Notes: generated from the sequence alone by a model not told the origin. A DNA stretch of 64,000 nucleotides from Psoroptes ovis (GCA_002943765.1 PQWQ01000019.1:496001-560000); one strand, 5' to 3'; shown: positions 11,391 to 23,634, counted from the stretch's first letter. A program made the numbers and translations.

Positions 11391-13514
11391 ATGTCGAAAA
11401 TTTTGCCGAAAAAATTTAATCGTCCCCATTTGACGATTAAGCCGTATTCAAGACTGCCAACAGATGCATCAAAATCGTTGAGCAATGGTAATGGCAATGA
11501 ATCAATCAATCACCCGATCATAAATGAATCCATTAATGAAACGAAAAATTTATTTGAAAACATTTTCGAGCAACTAAATAATGAACGACCAAACGAACGT
11601 ATATTTGGTACTGATATGATCATGACATACATGACCAATGATCGTCTAACAGCTGTCAACTCATCCAATGATGATTTGATCAAGAAAATATTGAAACAAT
11701 TGAGCAAAATGATTTGTGATCGTAGTGAAAATGTACGGTTCGGTACCGTGGATGCTTTGAATCATTTATTTTCGTTGAATCATACTGATCAAAATGATAA
11801 TATAGCGAAACAAATGTGTGCGGAACGAATTCCAGAGAAATTGTTGGAATTTCTTCAAAAATTTCTTTTACCATTGAATTTAAATGAAAAATTTTTGACC
11901 AGTAAAAATTCTAAAGTATCCAATCTTACAATATTTATCGATACATTTGATTTATTGGTCAATTTTTGGTAAGTTTTGTCATCAACATGTCCAAAACTAA
12001 TCCTTCATTATCCAATCAGTGATCGAATACCAGATGAATTGGTTGAAAAACTAATCAATTTCAACGATTGGAACCGAATAGTCCAAAAATGTTTAGAAAT
12101 CTATTATCATTCAATGAATAATTGGAATCATTTAAATCTGCTGTTATCATGTATTCGTTTAATATCGTTGTTAACGGATGAACATAATGATTTTCTAAAA
12201 CGATTCGATTTAAATGAATCAATAACGAAGAATTTAATTGAAAAGCTTTATGAGCCACAACAACAACAGCAACCTACAGATGATGATCACCCGCCGATAC
12301 AAACCGGAAAAGATTATCTCAAATTTCTGGTATTAAAAATTCATTTCAGTGAAAATGTTAATATTTTAACCTCGAATTCATTTGAAATCAAATTTAATGA
12401 ATTAATCAAGAAGATATATTCAAATAATTCAATTTTCAATTCAAAATTTGATCAATTTTTTGTCGAAATTCAAAATAATGATTTATCCGAAGAAATTAAA
12501 CAATTAGAATCGTTGAATCCATTTTATCAAGAATTACATTGTTATTTGTGTTTGAAACAATTTGCTTCGATTTGGTTAATCGAAATGATTAATCAATCAT
12601 CGAATGATGATCAGCAGCTATCTAATGATGATGATCAGGATGATGATGAAATGATGGACATTGATAATGATAACGTCGTATTGAAAGAATTTTTGCAAAA
12701 ATTTATTGAAAATCAATCATTCATCAATACAATTGTCGAAGATTTGAATAATTCAATAAATTTCATTCAAAATGTATCACGAATGATCAACAATCATTTA
12801 TATGTTCAAGATTTGATCGGATCAATGCAAAATTATACAGTGATAACACTGATATTGTTGTATAATCTCATAGATTTCAATTCTAAAAACTTTTCAGCCG
12901 AAAATTTCAAAAAATTATGGCAAATCATTCATTCAATCATATTCACTGTGAATGACCAACAAGCTATTTGTGATATTCGAATTGAATCAATAAATCTGAT
13001 GAGACAGCTGATTTCAACCATTGAAAACGTTGATAATGAACAATATTCGATGACCGAAAATGATTTGCAATACTTGAAATCATTGCTATTATCGTCATCA
13101 TCATCATCAGCAGCAAATAATGCTGGTGAATCAATGAAAATAAACATAATCAAAATTATCAGTGAATATTTACAAAAATCAACGATAATCAGCAATAAAT
13201 CAGCATTGATCAATGAATGGATTCGATTTTTATTGAAATCAATCAGTCAAACTAATACAAATAATCAACAATCACCATCAATCATAATAATTGCAGAAAT
13301 ATTAGATTCAATAATTGATTTATTATCAAATGAAACATTGGCCATTGATTGTTTGAAACAAGATTCATCCGTATATCAATCATTAACTGACATATGGAAG
13401 CGGAATCGTCGAAAATTTCAACAAAATCATCGTATTATCAATGATTATCCATGTATATCGATTGTCAATGAAAATATGACGGAATTTTTAAATTATCTCA
13501 AGAATTTAATATAA
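11391..13514 (+). CDS. HEATR3: HEATR3/Syo1-like ribosomal-protein import chaperone
   Basis: Exons 11391-11968 and 12020-13514 give 690 aa. The 51-nt intron (GTAAGT...TCAG, phase 2) joins two frames that otherwise look like separate ORFs. The N-terminus MSKILPKKFNRPHL resembles HEATR3 (MGKSRTKRFKRPQF), a basic nuclear-localisation-like start. The body is all-helical HEAT/ARM-like sequence. An acidic loop (D/E-rich, coded near 12605-12665) lies mid-protein, as in Syo1/HEATR3. The C-terminus (WKRNRRKF...NMTEFLNYL) parallels the family end. Known HEATR3/Syo1 binds uL18 and uL5 together with importin and brings them to the nucleus for 5S RNP assembly. The sequence is fast-evolving, so the call rests on end motifs and architecture. 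A generic ARM-repeat protein remains possible. Confidence 0.6.
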
Positions 13515-13519
13515 CATTC

Positions 13520-13600
13520 ATAGGTTGTCCGATAAGTTCTTGCCGATTTTCTCATTATTTCCTACGGTTATAATCGGCAAAAACTTTTCGGACAACCTAA
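13520..13600. mobile_element. Hairpin MITE, subfamily B
   Basis: An ~80-bp palindrome: TAGGTTGTCCGATAAGTTC on the left, GGACAACCTAA on the right, with TA after the right end. The asymmetric centre (TTTCCTACGG) is the reverse complement of the other B copies, so it lies in the opposite orientation. It fills most of the 142-bp spacer between two convergent stop codons. Confidence 0.87.
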
Positions 13601-13656
13601 TATTAATAAATAATGAAATATGGTCATAATGAATGAATGAATGTAAACACAAACAA

Positions 13657-15126
13657 TCAATAACGCTCGGGTGGCATATAATCTTCTTCAACGATTGTTT
13701 TCGATTGTAGCTCACGTATACGTTTTTCGGCCATATTGAAATCGATTTCATGTTTGGAAAAATTTTCAAAAAAATAATATAAACGTTTCTTCTCTTCGAA
13801 TTCTTGCTGTTTCAACCGTAAATCATTTTGTTTTTGTTCCAACAACAATTTTTGCATTTGTTCATTAAGAATTTGTCGTCGTTTTTGCTGAAATTCGTTG
13901 AATAATTGTATCTGTTCAACGATATCTTCTGATTCTAATTTTGGTATTAATTTCAATAGTTTCGATTCGATAATTGATGAAATTGTTGAATTTTTATCCA
14001 CAATGGTTTTCTGTGATAATAATCTACGAATATCCACATGTTTATCGTGATTTAAATGTTTTTCAACGACAGCTGATAAGTCATTTGTTACATTAATCGG
14101 TGATTCACTCGATTTATTTAAATATTTTTGTAATTTTTCCCATTTTTCATAATAAATCAGCCCGATTATCGCGGATGTTTGGGCTAATTTTAGCTCATCA
14201 TCATTACTTTGACCATTATTGCTACGATTACGAAGTAATTGTTCATATTCATAACCGAAAAAATATAAACATTTACCATAAATATGATTACAATCGATCA
14301 GATCGAAATGATCATCGAAAAATTCATTGGTTAAAAATGGTACACGAATATATTCAATTTCTTCTTCTTCTTGTTCATTATTGGTGGCATTTTCATCGGT
14401 TTGATTCTGAACAAATCTTTCATCAACATGATCCAACAATGAATTCATTTTATCATAGTTATTGTCGATTAATAATTGATTCAGAATGCTGAATGACAAT
14501 ATTTTTGTCAGCTGATTACCAGAATCTTCTTGTAACATCATCAAATAAACAATGTTGAATGCTTTCGGTAATGATTTTGATTCAATAAATTTATTCAACA
14601 AAATATTATTAATAAATTTATCCGGGAATATTCCATATTCAACGCGATTATTTAAGATTTTCAGCAAATCATCCAGTTTATTTTGTTGCTCAATATACAA
14701 TCGACATGTAGCATAATTGGTAGATTCTAGCTGATTAATTGTTTCACGTGTTTTACGAAATTTTTTCAATATATGTTCCAGTTCGATAAGATTTGATTCT
14801 GAATGTTGTAATGAATTTATGAATATATCGATATCGATTGATGATACCGATTTTCGCTGTTGATATTTTTGATTCAATTCGAAAAAATATCTTTCTAAAA
14901 TGATCGATAATCAATTAATAAGCGAAACAATCGTAAAATTTCAAAAATTACCGGTTGAAATATGTTTCAATGTTTCATCTTGTTCCAAACGTTTTGACCA
15001 TTCATCATTGCACAGATAATTTGTGGACAATATCGATTGATGTCTTACACTGATCAATAATGATTTACAATGATTGAAATTGGAAAATTTTATCAATTTC
15101 GATAGATTATTATAAAACATTTTCAT
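13657..15126 (-). CDS. MRPS27: Small ribosomal subunit protein mS27 (MRPS27)
   Basis: Exons 14952-15126 and 13657-14894 (57-nt intron, phase 1) give 470 aa. The first exon encodes a basic, Ser/Asn-rich N-terminus typical of a mitochondrial targeting peptide (ATG at 15126; a second ATG follows two codons later). The diagnostic block NRVEYGIFPDKF near residue 140 matches vertebrate mS27 NKVQYGIFPDNF, and the flanking helices have PPR/TPR-like spacing. The C-terminal third is a long charged coiled coil rich in Glu, Gln and Lys, as in the family. mS27 is a pentatricopeptide-repeat protein of the mitoribosome small-subunit foot that contacts 12S rRNA. The gene is convergent with the HEATR3-like gene and divergent from IDH. 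Confidence 0.88.
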
Positions 15127-15957
15127 TTTTGAAATTTTTTAAAAATTTAAATTTTTCAAAATTCCAAAAAAAAAACAACTAAAAACATGTGATTTTTTGG
15201 GGGCGTTCATAAACAACGGGTTCGAGTGAAAAATTTTCATCCTCATTTTCCTCAACAATTTCTGGTTTGTTGCACCCGACATGCACACACCACACAGACA
15301 CACGCACACCATATAGCCATAAATCAAATTCTTGCTGTCATGGTGGTTGGAAACACACAGATAAAGAGGTTGTGGTGTGGAAAATTTTTCGAATGGGAAA
15401 AATGTGTGGCTGATTGCCGAGATGGGCATAAGCCATTGCCATTTCACGAAAGCCACATGTATTCATCATTCGCCATTCAGCACTCGACAAGCAAGCATTC
15501 ATACATTTACAAAGCCCAAAACCTCTTACCGAAGCAGCTTTTTTTTCAAATTCACAAACAAAGAACACATAAAGCGCAACGTGGTCGAAATAATTTTGAA
15601 TTTTAGACTGTGATTATTTTACAATATTTAGGCATCATTTGATTTAGTTTATTTTAGGAAATATTTAAATTTAAAATAATTCAAGTCCAAAGTTTAAGGA
15701 TTTTGATTTTTGTAAATATTATTCAACAATTGAACGGTTTGTATGAGCATTCATTGATTGATTCAATCAAAAAATTTCCATGTTGTTCAATGATCTTTGA
15801 ATTAATTGTTTATTTTGATTTTGTTTTGTTTAGATTTGATTCGAATCATTTAAATTTGAATTAAATTGAATTAATTCGAAATTGTCATTCCAAATTCAAT
15901 TAATCCAAATTCAATCAGCCCAAAGACCTGTTAAATTATTATTTTTCAAAAAAAGCA
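15127..15957. other. Divergent promoter region between MRPS27 and IDH
   Basis: An 830-bp spacer that must carry both start regions. It contains a GC-richer patch (15190-15560) that opens several frames on both strands. None resembles a protein family and they overlap one another, so I treat them as chance. No TATA box or binding site can be assigned with confidence. Confidence 0.5.
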
Positions 15958-17912
15958 ATGTTTCGCATCAATTCAGTATTACCCCTTGCCATAAAATCAT
16001 CAAGATCATCATCTGTAGTATCAAAGTTGATTAATCAACATCAACAACCACCATTTGTGATTGCAGCTTGTCATGTAAATAATTCTTATAATTATCAACA
16101 ACGATGTCCGCTTTCATCGACCACCACCGCAAGGCCACGTATCAAAGTTGAACGACCAATTGTTGAAATGGATGGTGATGAAATGACACGTGTTATTTGG
16201 GAAAAAATTAAAGAAAAAGTAAGATTTTGGGCTTTGAATTTGTTAAAATTGAAGCGATATAAATGATTAATTTTGAATTTTGTAATTTAAAAACAGCTGA
16301 TATTTCCATATTTAGATCTTGAATGTCTTTACTATGATCTTGGTCTACCATATCGTGATCAAACTGATGATCAAGTAACATTCGATGCAGCTATGGCCAT
16401 TCTCAAACATAATGTTGGCATAAAATGTGCTACGATTACACCGGATGAACAAAGAGTTGAAGAATTCAAACTTAAACGTATGTGGCCATCACCTAATGGT
16501 ACAATTCGTAACATTCTCGGTGGTACAGTATTTCGTGAACCAATCATATGTAAATCGATACCAAGATTAGTACCTGGTTGGACAAGGCCAATCACAATTG
16601 GTCGTCATGCTTTTGGTGATCAATACAAATGTACAGATATTGTTGTTGATGGCCCAGGTCAAGTTGAATTGGTTTATCGTCCAATCAATGCTGATGGTAC
16701 GGCTGGTGATGAACAACGGCATTTAGTGTATACTTTCGAAAATAAAACATCGAGCGGTGGTGTTGCATTATCGATGTATAATACAACTGAGGTAGGCTGG
16801 CTTGAGTTTTAACTTGAATTTTTAATTACCCTTAATCTCTGTATCAATTAGTCAATAATTGGATTCGCTCATTGTTGTTTTCAATATGCATTGATGAAAA
16901 AATGGCCATTATATCTGAGTACAAAGAATACAATCCTTAAACGATATGATGGACGATTTAAAGATATATTTCAAGATATTTTTGACAAGTAAGTACTTTT
17001 AACTTTGACAAGTGCTTCATCCATAAACTAATCAATCGAATATTCCCCAGAGAATATCGTGAACAATTCGATTCGCTAGGCATTTGGTATGAACATCGTC
17101 TAATCGATGATATGGTAGCACAAGCACTGAAATCAAACGGTGGCTTTGTATGGGCATGTAAAAATTATGATGGTGATGTACAATCGGATGTAATTGCACA
17201 AGGTTACGGTAGTTTAGGCTTGATGACATCCGTATTAGTTTGTCCAGATGGTAAAACAATCGAATCGGAAGCAGCACATGGTACCGTAACTCGGCATTAT
17301 CGTGAACATCAAAAAGGTCGGCCAACATCGACGAATCCGGTTGCATCGATATTTGCATGGACCCGAGGTTTAGAACATCGTGCAAAACTTGACAGTAATC
17401 AACCGTTGAAAAGATTTGTTCGTAACCTTGAAAAAGCATGTATCGATGCTATCGATGATGGACAAATGACCAAAGATTTAGCTGGTTGTATTCATGGATT
17501 GAAAAAGTATGTTTTTCATTTTGATATGACCCTAAATTCCTTCCAAAATTATCCTCTTATTCTTGACACTCATTATGCTTACAACTCCAATAGCATATTA
17601 GTGAATGCTAAATAGAGGAAAATTAATCAATCAAATTGCGCTCCTTCAGTATCATGTGATTGTCATTCAAAATTCATCACTTTCAGATACTTCCTCTAAG
17701 TGCAATACAAATTTTTCTTCATTAATAATTCAATCAATTGATTGATTTATTTATTTATTTATTTATTTATGAATTCATTCGAATATTTTCTCATTTTTTC
17801 CCATTTAAACAGTGTCGGTGAAGGTGATTATTTGAACACGATGGATTTTATGGATGCAATCGTCGAAAAACTTGAAGATCGTTTGGCGGGCAAAAGCGAA
17901 ACGATGAAGTAA
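15958..17912 (+). CDS. IDH2: NADP-dependent isocitrate dehydrogenase, mitochondrial
   Basis: Five exons (15958-16218, 16297-16791, 16852-16988, 17051-17506, 17813-17912) give 482 aa. All four introns have GT...AG ends and keep frame. The enzyme oxidatively decarboxylates isocitrate to 2-oxoglutarate, making NADPH. A ~60-aa Ser/Arg-rich extension before VERPIVEMDGDEMTR looks like a mitochondrial presequence. Conserved blocks in order are: CATITPDEQRVEEF, the substrate loop SPNGTIRNILGGTVFRE, GRHAFGDQY, WYEHRLIDDMVAQ with the metal-binding Asp, ACKNYDGDVQSD, and the NADP-binding AAHGTVTRHYR. It is complete and highly conserved. A hairpin element follows about 90 bp after the stop and may be transcribed in the 3' UTR. 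Confidence 0.96.
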
Positions 17913-18003
17913 TTGTTGAAAATCGATTGATTGATTGATTTGATCGATTTGATTGAAATTGACAGCCATAAATCAATAATGCATAATTGTTTACTTATTA
18001 TTA

Positions 18004-18085
18004 TTGGGTTGTCCAAAAAGTTTTTACCGATTATATCGTAGGGGGAATGATGAGAAAATCGGCAAAAACTTTTCGGACAACCTAA
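18004..18085. mobile_element. Hairpin MITE, subfamily B
   Basis: An 82-bp palindrome with TTGGGTTGTCC at the left and GGACAACCTAA at the right, flanked on both sides by TA. The centre contains the B-type asymmetric word ATTATATCGTAG. Confidence 0.9.
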
Positions 18086-18158
18086 TATTTTCAAATCATT
18101 TCGAATCAATGGTCAGCTATTTTCTTTATTAAATCATGTGTACAAATTTGTATTTTTT

Positions 18159-18159
<1 letters not shown>

Positions 18160-18211
<52 letters not shown>
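18160..18211. repeat. Poly-A tract (52 A)
   Basis: Uninterrupted A homopolymer, far longer than others in the window. No retrotransposon remnant is visible beside it, so it is either a mononucleotide microsatellite or the tail of a decayed insertion. Exact length may reflect sequencing. Confidence 0.85.
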
Positions 18212-18212
<1 letters not shown>

Positions 18213-18920
18213 AGTGAACCAAGACTCAATTGATTTTAAATTGAATTTATGCTTAATTTCAATTGAATTTAATGTATTTTCTATGCTGAAATTGATTTTA
18301 TTTCAATTTTATAAAATAAAAGTATTGTTAAAACAATATATTGAATACATACACAACATGAAGGATTCAATTCATTCAAAGATAATCGAGGAAAAATCAG
18401 TGATTTGGAACAGCTAAAATTGAAATTGATCAGATTTATTGAAAATGAATTGTCAAAATCATCATCATCATCAGCCAAACAACAAAATCCCGCCAAACGA
18501 AAATTTGAATTTTGAAAAATTTTTAAAAATTTTCAAATTTTTTTGGAATTTGTCCCATTCAAATACTATTGTACGCACACCTGTTGATTGTTTGTTTACA
18601 TTTTTCAATTTTTTGACAATTTCTCATATTTCAAAGATTAAATAAATTGTTTTTGCAAGTCTTCATGCATGCACAAGTTTTCAATCTGTTCTCATTAATC
18701 AATGACCTATTTGATATAAATATTTCAAATAAATGAAAAATGTACCCACTGTGTTTCGATTGATTTGACTGATAACACTGAGCTGAATTGAAGTTGAACT
18801 CCAACAATCGATTTTCAAGCGACGAAATTTGAAATTTCCGAAAACAAAATTCATCATTTGATTATTCATGAATTAAGCCTCGATTGAACCTATTTTGAAT
18901 TTTGAATCCCACCAATTACA

Positions 18921-20267
18921 ATGCTCAAAACAATATTTCAAAAATCATTGAATTCATTTTGTTCAAGAAATATTAATAAAAATGTTCAATCATCAATTTC
19001 GATATCAATAAAACGTAATTTAACATTTACCAATGAACATAATGAATTACGTAAAACATGTAAACAAATTATTGATAAAGATATTAATCCATTTATTGAT
19101 GAATGGGAACAATTGGGTATGTTTCCAGCACATAAAATAATTAAAAAATTTGCCAAAGCTGGCTTGATTGGTATTACACGTGATCCAGGTAAGAGAAATT
19201 ATTCATTTGATTCAATTATTTTAAATTGATTTGTATTTCAAATAGAATATAATGGACATGGTTTGGATTATTCATATTCGGTTGCATTTTTTGAAGAGCT
19301 TGCCAGTATTAATTGTGGTGGTATACCATCGGGTATTATGGTACATACCGATATGGCATTGCCAGCATTGGTTAATTATGGAACGGATGAATTGAAACGT
19401 GAATTTCTGGCACCATCATTGACCGGTGATTATGTTGCTTGTGTTGGTGTTAGTGAACCATCTGGTGGTTCAGATGTGGCCGCATTACGTTCGAATGCTA
19501 AACGTGTTGGTGATGATTACATTATTAATGGCAGTAAAATGTGGATAACGAACGGCGCACAAGCTGATTGGATGTGTATGTTGGTCAACACTAGTCAAGG
19601 ACCAGTGCATCATAATAAATCGTTGATTTGTGTACCGTTGAAAGAACCCGGTGTTACTGTGGCAAAGAAAATCAATAAAATTGGTTTACGTTGTTCGGAT
19701 ACGGCTGAAATCTACTTTGATAATGTACGTGTCCCATGTAAATATTTGATCGGTGAAGAAGGACAAGGTTTCATTTATCAAATGTTACAATTTCAAGATG
19801 AACGTCTTTGTGTTGGCATCAATACACATGAATTTTTGTTTCGTATCATCAGCGAAACAATTAATTATTGTAAACAACGGCAAACATTTGATCAACCATT
19901 GATCAATAATCAATATATTCATTTTCGATTGGCCGAATTACAAGCTGAAGTTGAATGTTTTCGTGCTTTGAATTATCGAGCCGTTGATCAAATGTTGAAT
20001 AATGAAAATGTTACTTATTTAGCATCGATTTCTAAACTGAAAGCCGGACGTCTAGCACGCTTGGTTACCGATACTTGCCTTCAATATTTTGGTGGTATGG
20101 GTTTCACCGAAGATATGATGATTGGCCGGGCATATCGTGATGTTCGTGCAATGTCTATTGCTGGCGGTGCTGATGAAATTATGCTTGGAATCATTGCCAA
20201 TATTATGGGTATTTTACCGAAACAAAAACGTAAAGCTGATGCGAAATTGAATGAAAATAAAAATTGA
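18921..20267 (+). CDS. Acyl-CoA dehydrogenase, LCAD/IVD type, mitochondrial
   Basis: Exons 18921-19188 and 19246-20267 (57-nt intron, phase 1) give 429 aa, close to human ACADL (430). A ~35-aa basic, Ser/Asn-rich N-terminus suggests mitochondrial import. The flavoprotein makes the first alpha,beta-desaturation in fatty-acid or branched-chain acyl-CoA oxidation, passing electrons to ETF. Visible motifs are the ACAD signature SEPSGGSDVAALRS, NGSKMWITNG, GLRCSDTAEIYFDNVRVP, and the C-terminal FAD-contact region QYFGGMGFTED. The catalytic Glu is not at the MCAD position (IAGGADE replaces IYEGTSQ). A Glu is present in QDERL on helix G, the position used by LCAD and IVD. Substrate length cannot be read from sequence. 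A C. elegans ACDH-6-like orthologue is plausible. Confidence 0.88.
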
Positions 20268-20541
20268 TTTATTTTTTCAAAATTCAAATCAAGTCTAAAG
20301 TCACACTGGTGACTATTGCTACGTTAGTAGTCATTGAAAATAATTAAGGTTTGCGCATCCTCACTTTTGTACTATCTTATGTGGACAGGATTTTTTTTTG
20401 CACATTTCATTTATGAATTTTCAACAAAAACATTCGATATTTTTCTTTGCGATAAAAGTGACAAAGCAAAAAAACAATTCATAAACATTTTTGGTTGAAA
20501 ATATTTCATTTAATTCAATTCAGAAAATAAATTCAAACTCA

Positions 20542-20992
20542 ATGGATAATCAACAAGATTTACTCAATAAAAATCCATTAAAATCAACATTTATTTATGG
20601 GTGAGCGCTGATATTTATCCTTGAATATTTGAAATTAAAATTAATTTCATTTCACCGAAATCAGTCCATCATCAATACGACAATCAAATTATGGTGGACA
20701 TCCATTAGAATCATTGGAAAAAACACGCGTTGAACGCAATGAATTGCGTGAATTTCAAATTTTACGTTCAGTACAAGGTATTCATGCACCATTGAAACAA
20801 ATGTTGGAACGTAAATCAGCTCAAAATATTGGCCGTTTACCATTTTTACCAAGTTCAAATCTGATGTTGGATGTATTGACCGGTAATGATGATATGATTA
20901 TGCCTGAAAATATTTTCGATGCACCAAATGAATATTGTGAAGTTAGTTTACCGCCACATATGACTATTGAAAGAAAATTGAACATTTTATGA
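20542..20992 (+). CDS. POMP: Proteasome maturation protein POMP/Ump1
   Basis: Exons 20542-20600 and 20665-20992 (64-nt intron, phase 2) give 128 aa; human POMP is 141. The conserved core LRSVQGIHAPLKQMLERK followed by RLPFLPSSNLMLDVLTGND is nearly identical to POMP, and the C-terminus ends in the family pattern MxxExKLxxL. POMP/Ump1 is the dedicated chaperone of the 20S proteasome. It holds half-proteasomes together, controls beta-subunit maturation and becomes the first substrate. The N-terminus is shorter than in vertebrates. AATAAA-type signals at ~21030 and 21045 follow within 60 bp of the stop, just before the minisatellite. Confidence 0.95.
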
Positions 20993-21076
20993 GCTATAAT
21001 TGTATTCCATCATTGAATTTTGATTGAAAATAAAATTGATTTGGAATAAAATTTTATTCAGTGATTTCCAATCAGT

Positions 21077-21780
21077 GAAAAAATCCAAGACTATAGTCTT
21101 TGGAAATTTTTGAAAAAATCGAAAAAATCTAAGGTTATACATCGATGAAATTTTTGAAAAAATCGAAAAAATCTAAGGCTATCCATCGTCAAAATTTTTG
21201 AATTTTTCGAAAAAATCTAAGGCTATCCATCGTCAAAATTTTTGAATTTTTCGAAAAAATCTAAGGCTATCCATCGTCAAAATTTTTGAATTTTTCGAAA
21301 AAATCTAAGGTTATACATCGATGAAATTTTTGAAAAAATCGAAAAAATCTAAGGCTATCCATCGTCAAAATTTTTGAAAAAATCGAAAAAATCTAAGGTT
21401 ATACATCGATGAAATTTTTGAAAAAATCGAAAAAATCTAAGGTTATACATCGATGAAATTTTTGAAAAAATCGAAAAAATCTAAGGCTATCCATCGTCAA
21501 AATTTTTGAATTTTTCGAAAAAATCTAAGGCTATCCATCGTCAAAATTTTTGAAAAAATCGAAAAAATCTAAGGCTATCCATCGTCAAAATTTTTGAAAA
21601 AATCGAAAAAATCTAAGGTTATACATCGATGAAATTTTTGAAAAAATCGAAAAAATCTAAGGTTATACATCGATGAAATTTTTGAATTTTTCGAAAAAAT
21701 CTAAGGTTATACATCGATGAAATTTTTGAAAAAATCGAAAAAATCTAAGGTTATACATCGTCAAAATTTTTGAAAAAATT
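21077..21780. repeat. 44-bp minisatellite, 16 units, two binary variant sites
   Basis: Sixteen head-to-tail units of exactly 44 bp, each starting GAAAAAATCTAAGG or close to it. Two sites vary almost independently. The middle is either TTATACATCGATGAAA (A) or CTATCCATCGTCAAAA (B). The tail is either GAAAAAATC (1) or GAATTTTTC (2). The order is: degenerate first unit, A1, B2, B2, B2, A1, B1, A1, A1, B2, B1, B1, A1, A2, A1, then an A/B hybrid last unit ending AATT. It lies between the POMP polyadenylation signals and the NDUFC2 stop. It is non-coding on both strands. Confidence 0.97.
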
Positions 21781-21919
21781 CATATCATAAAAAATTTGAA
21801 TATTTCAATACATTTTTATTTGTAAATTATTAGCAATTCTATTACAAACATACAAATATTTCAAATATAACAATTCTACATATAATTGATTTGCCATGTG
21901 AATTGAATTTTTTTTTTGT

Positions 21920-22546
21920 TTACCAACGAAATTTAAGCACAGGTATATTCAATGAACGATGAGGACAATAATCACGAGTAATTTCGTTGAATTTTTTCCG
22001 TTCTATTTTGAGAATCATTGGGAATAGAAAGAAAATTGAATGAGTTAATTTGATTTTAATTTTTTTAAAGGGTTAAATACCTAATTTTGGAAAATCTTTT
22101 TCATGTAATAATGCATAAGCCATATATGTATGATTCACTCTTCGACCATATTGACGACGCCATTCAAATAATTTATGTCCAACATAACCGGCCGGTATTG
22201 AAGCCAATGTACCACGAAATAAACCAGTAACATATGGATAACCTTTAACTGTATGTGTAAGCACTGTAGCAGCAGCCACTATCATTCCTGTAACACCAAT
22301 ATATGTAACATGATCAAAACGTAATTGTCGATCGGATGGACCATCAAAATATGCGAATGGTTCAACTACTGAATATTCGGAACCTAAACGTTTAATACCG
22401 ACAAATTCTGTTTCAGGATCAAATTTTTCACGTCTTTGCCGCAATTCATCAATACGTTGATCGATTAATTTTTCTCTTTCAGCCAATGATGGTTCCAATA
22501 TATCATTCGGTATGAATTCTCTACTACGTTCAATAATATGACTCAT
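21920..22546 (-). CDS. NDUFC2: NADH dehydrogenase [ubiquinone] 1 subunit C2 (B14.5b)
   Basis: Exons 22081-22546 and 21920-22002 (78-nt intron, phase 1) give 182 aa. The second exon was found by splicing. It turns the end HEKDFPK into HEKDFPKLERKKFNEI, matching vertebrate NDUFC2 HPEDFPEEDKKTYGEI. NDUFC2 is a supernumerary membrane-arm subunit of mitochondrial complex I needed for assembly. Two hydrophobic segments are visible (after RFDHVTYIG, and around the TGLFRGTLASIPAGYVG region), in the family's double-helix layout. The 65-aa charged N-terminal extension is longer than in vertebrates. Confidence 0.82.
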
Positions 22547-23634
22547 TTTTACTGATAGTTTTTCGATCTAAATTATAAAAATTCAAGAAATCACATGAAA
22601 AAAAGACCCAAAAAAGCCAAAATTTTCCAACAAACAACGACCAAAATATAAATATAAACAAAAACAAATAAATGCACCTTCAATGTGAATGTCGAATTTT
22701 TTATTTTCATCGAATAAAGAAAAAATCCGCCGACAGATGGCGCTGGAAAATTGATGAAATAAAAAAAATTCAAAAAATTACAGCCATTTTATACGCGCCA
22801 TTTTTTTCCCATTGCTCTTCACTCAGCACCATATACACCCTATGTCCACCACACATCGTTTTTTCGAATGAATAATGAATTAAACGGTCATAATTCATTT
22901 TATTTTAATTTATAATCAAATTTTTAAGCCCATCATTAGTTTTTCTTTTTCTTCAAAGATATTTTTCATTTGAGTTGGTGTTGGTTTTACAATGTTGAAT
23001 GAGATGTATGGATCAAATGTGAAATGATAATAAATGATGTTTGATGATCGAATGAGTAAAATTAATGATTCATATATATTCAATGTTTTGAGATGTTTCA
23101 AGTTGGTGATTTGGTGGCGATGGCGATGGTGGTGACACGATCATGATGATGACTTGATGTGAGTGTGTACGTATAAGTTTGTTGAATGAGATTCTTTGAA
23201 AATTATTTTAAAAAAAAAAGAAAGTATTCTGGATTCAAAGTGTAAATAATTAAAAAAAAAAAAAATCAAAATTATAATTAAAAAGTGTGTGTGTGTGATA
23301 TTTTCAGTAATGATACGGTTGAGTAATGTAATTTATATGTGATGTTTATAAATTGGTTTTACAAATAATAATAATTATAATTTAAATATTAAATGATGAA
23401 ATGATATTATTATAGTAATGAAAGTTTGTTTGAGTTAGTCACTGTCATGTGTTTTTGTAGTGTATCAGTTTTTCGTATCATTTCAATTCATTTTTTTTGG
23501 ATATAATAATTGTACTTCATAGAATTTGTTGCTGTATATATGGATTAATTATTAAAGATGATAATGATGATGATTATGTGGTTATTGATTGATTAATCGA
23601 TTAATTTTTGGATAAGATTCGAATCATGTATTCT
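22547..23634. other. Intergenic, NDUFC2 promoter / HMGB 3' UTR
   Basis: AT-rich 1.1-kb spacer. The part near 23100-23630 probably holds the 3' UTR of the minus-strand HMGB gene and includes a TG run near 23285-23298 and A runs. No gene supported. Confidence 0.5.

Larger units (their letters stand above)
17913..18920. other. Intergenic with hairpin element and long poly-A tract
   Basis: This 1-kb spacer between two plus-strand genes contains the IDH 3' region, a hairpin MITE at 18004-18085 and a 52-nt A run at 18160-18211. The frame read through the A run (poly-Lys) is not a gene. Confidence 0.6.

Noticed and set aside
15226..15606. Overlapping frames on both strands in the MRPS27/IDH spacer
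   Set aside because: Several mutually overlapping frames of similar length, none resembling a protein family. They are explained by a locally higher GC content.
18136..18417. Poly-Lys open frame
   Set aside because: Created by reading through the 52-A homopolymer.
21077..21780. CRISPR-like direct repeats
   Set aside because: Units are contiguous with no unique spacers, and the genome is eukaryotic. It is a minisatellite.
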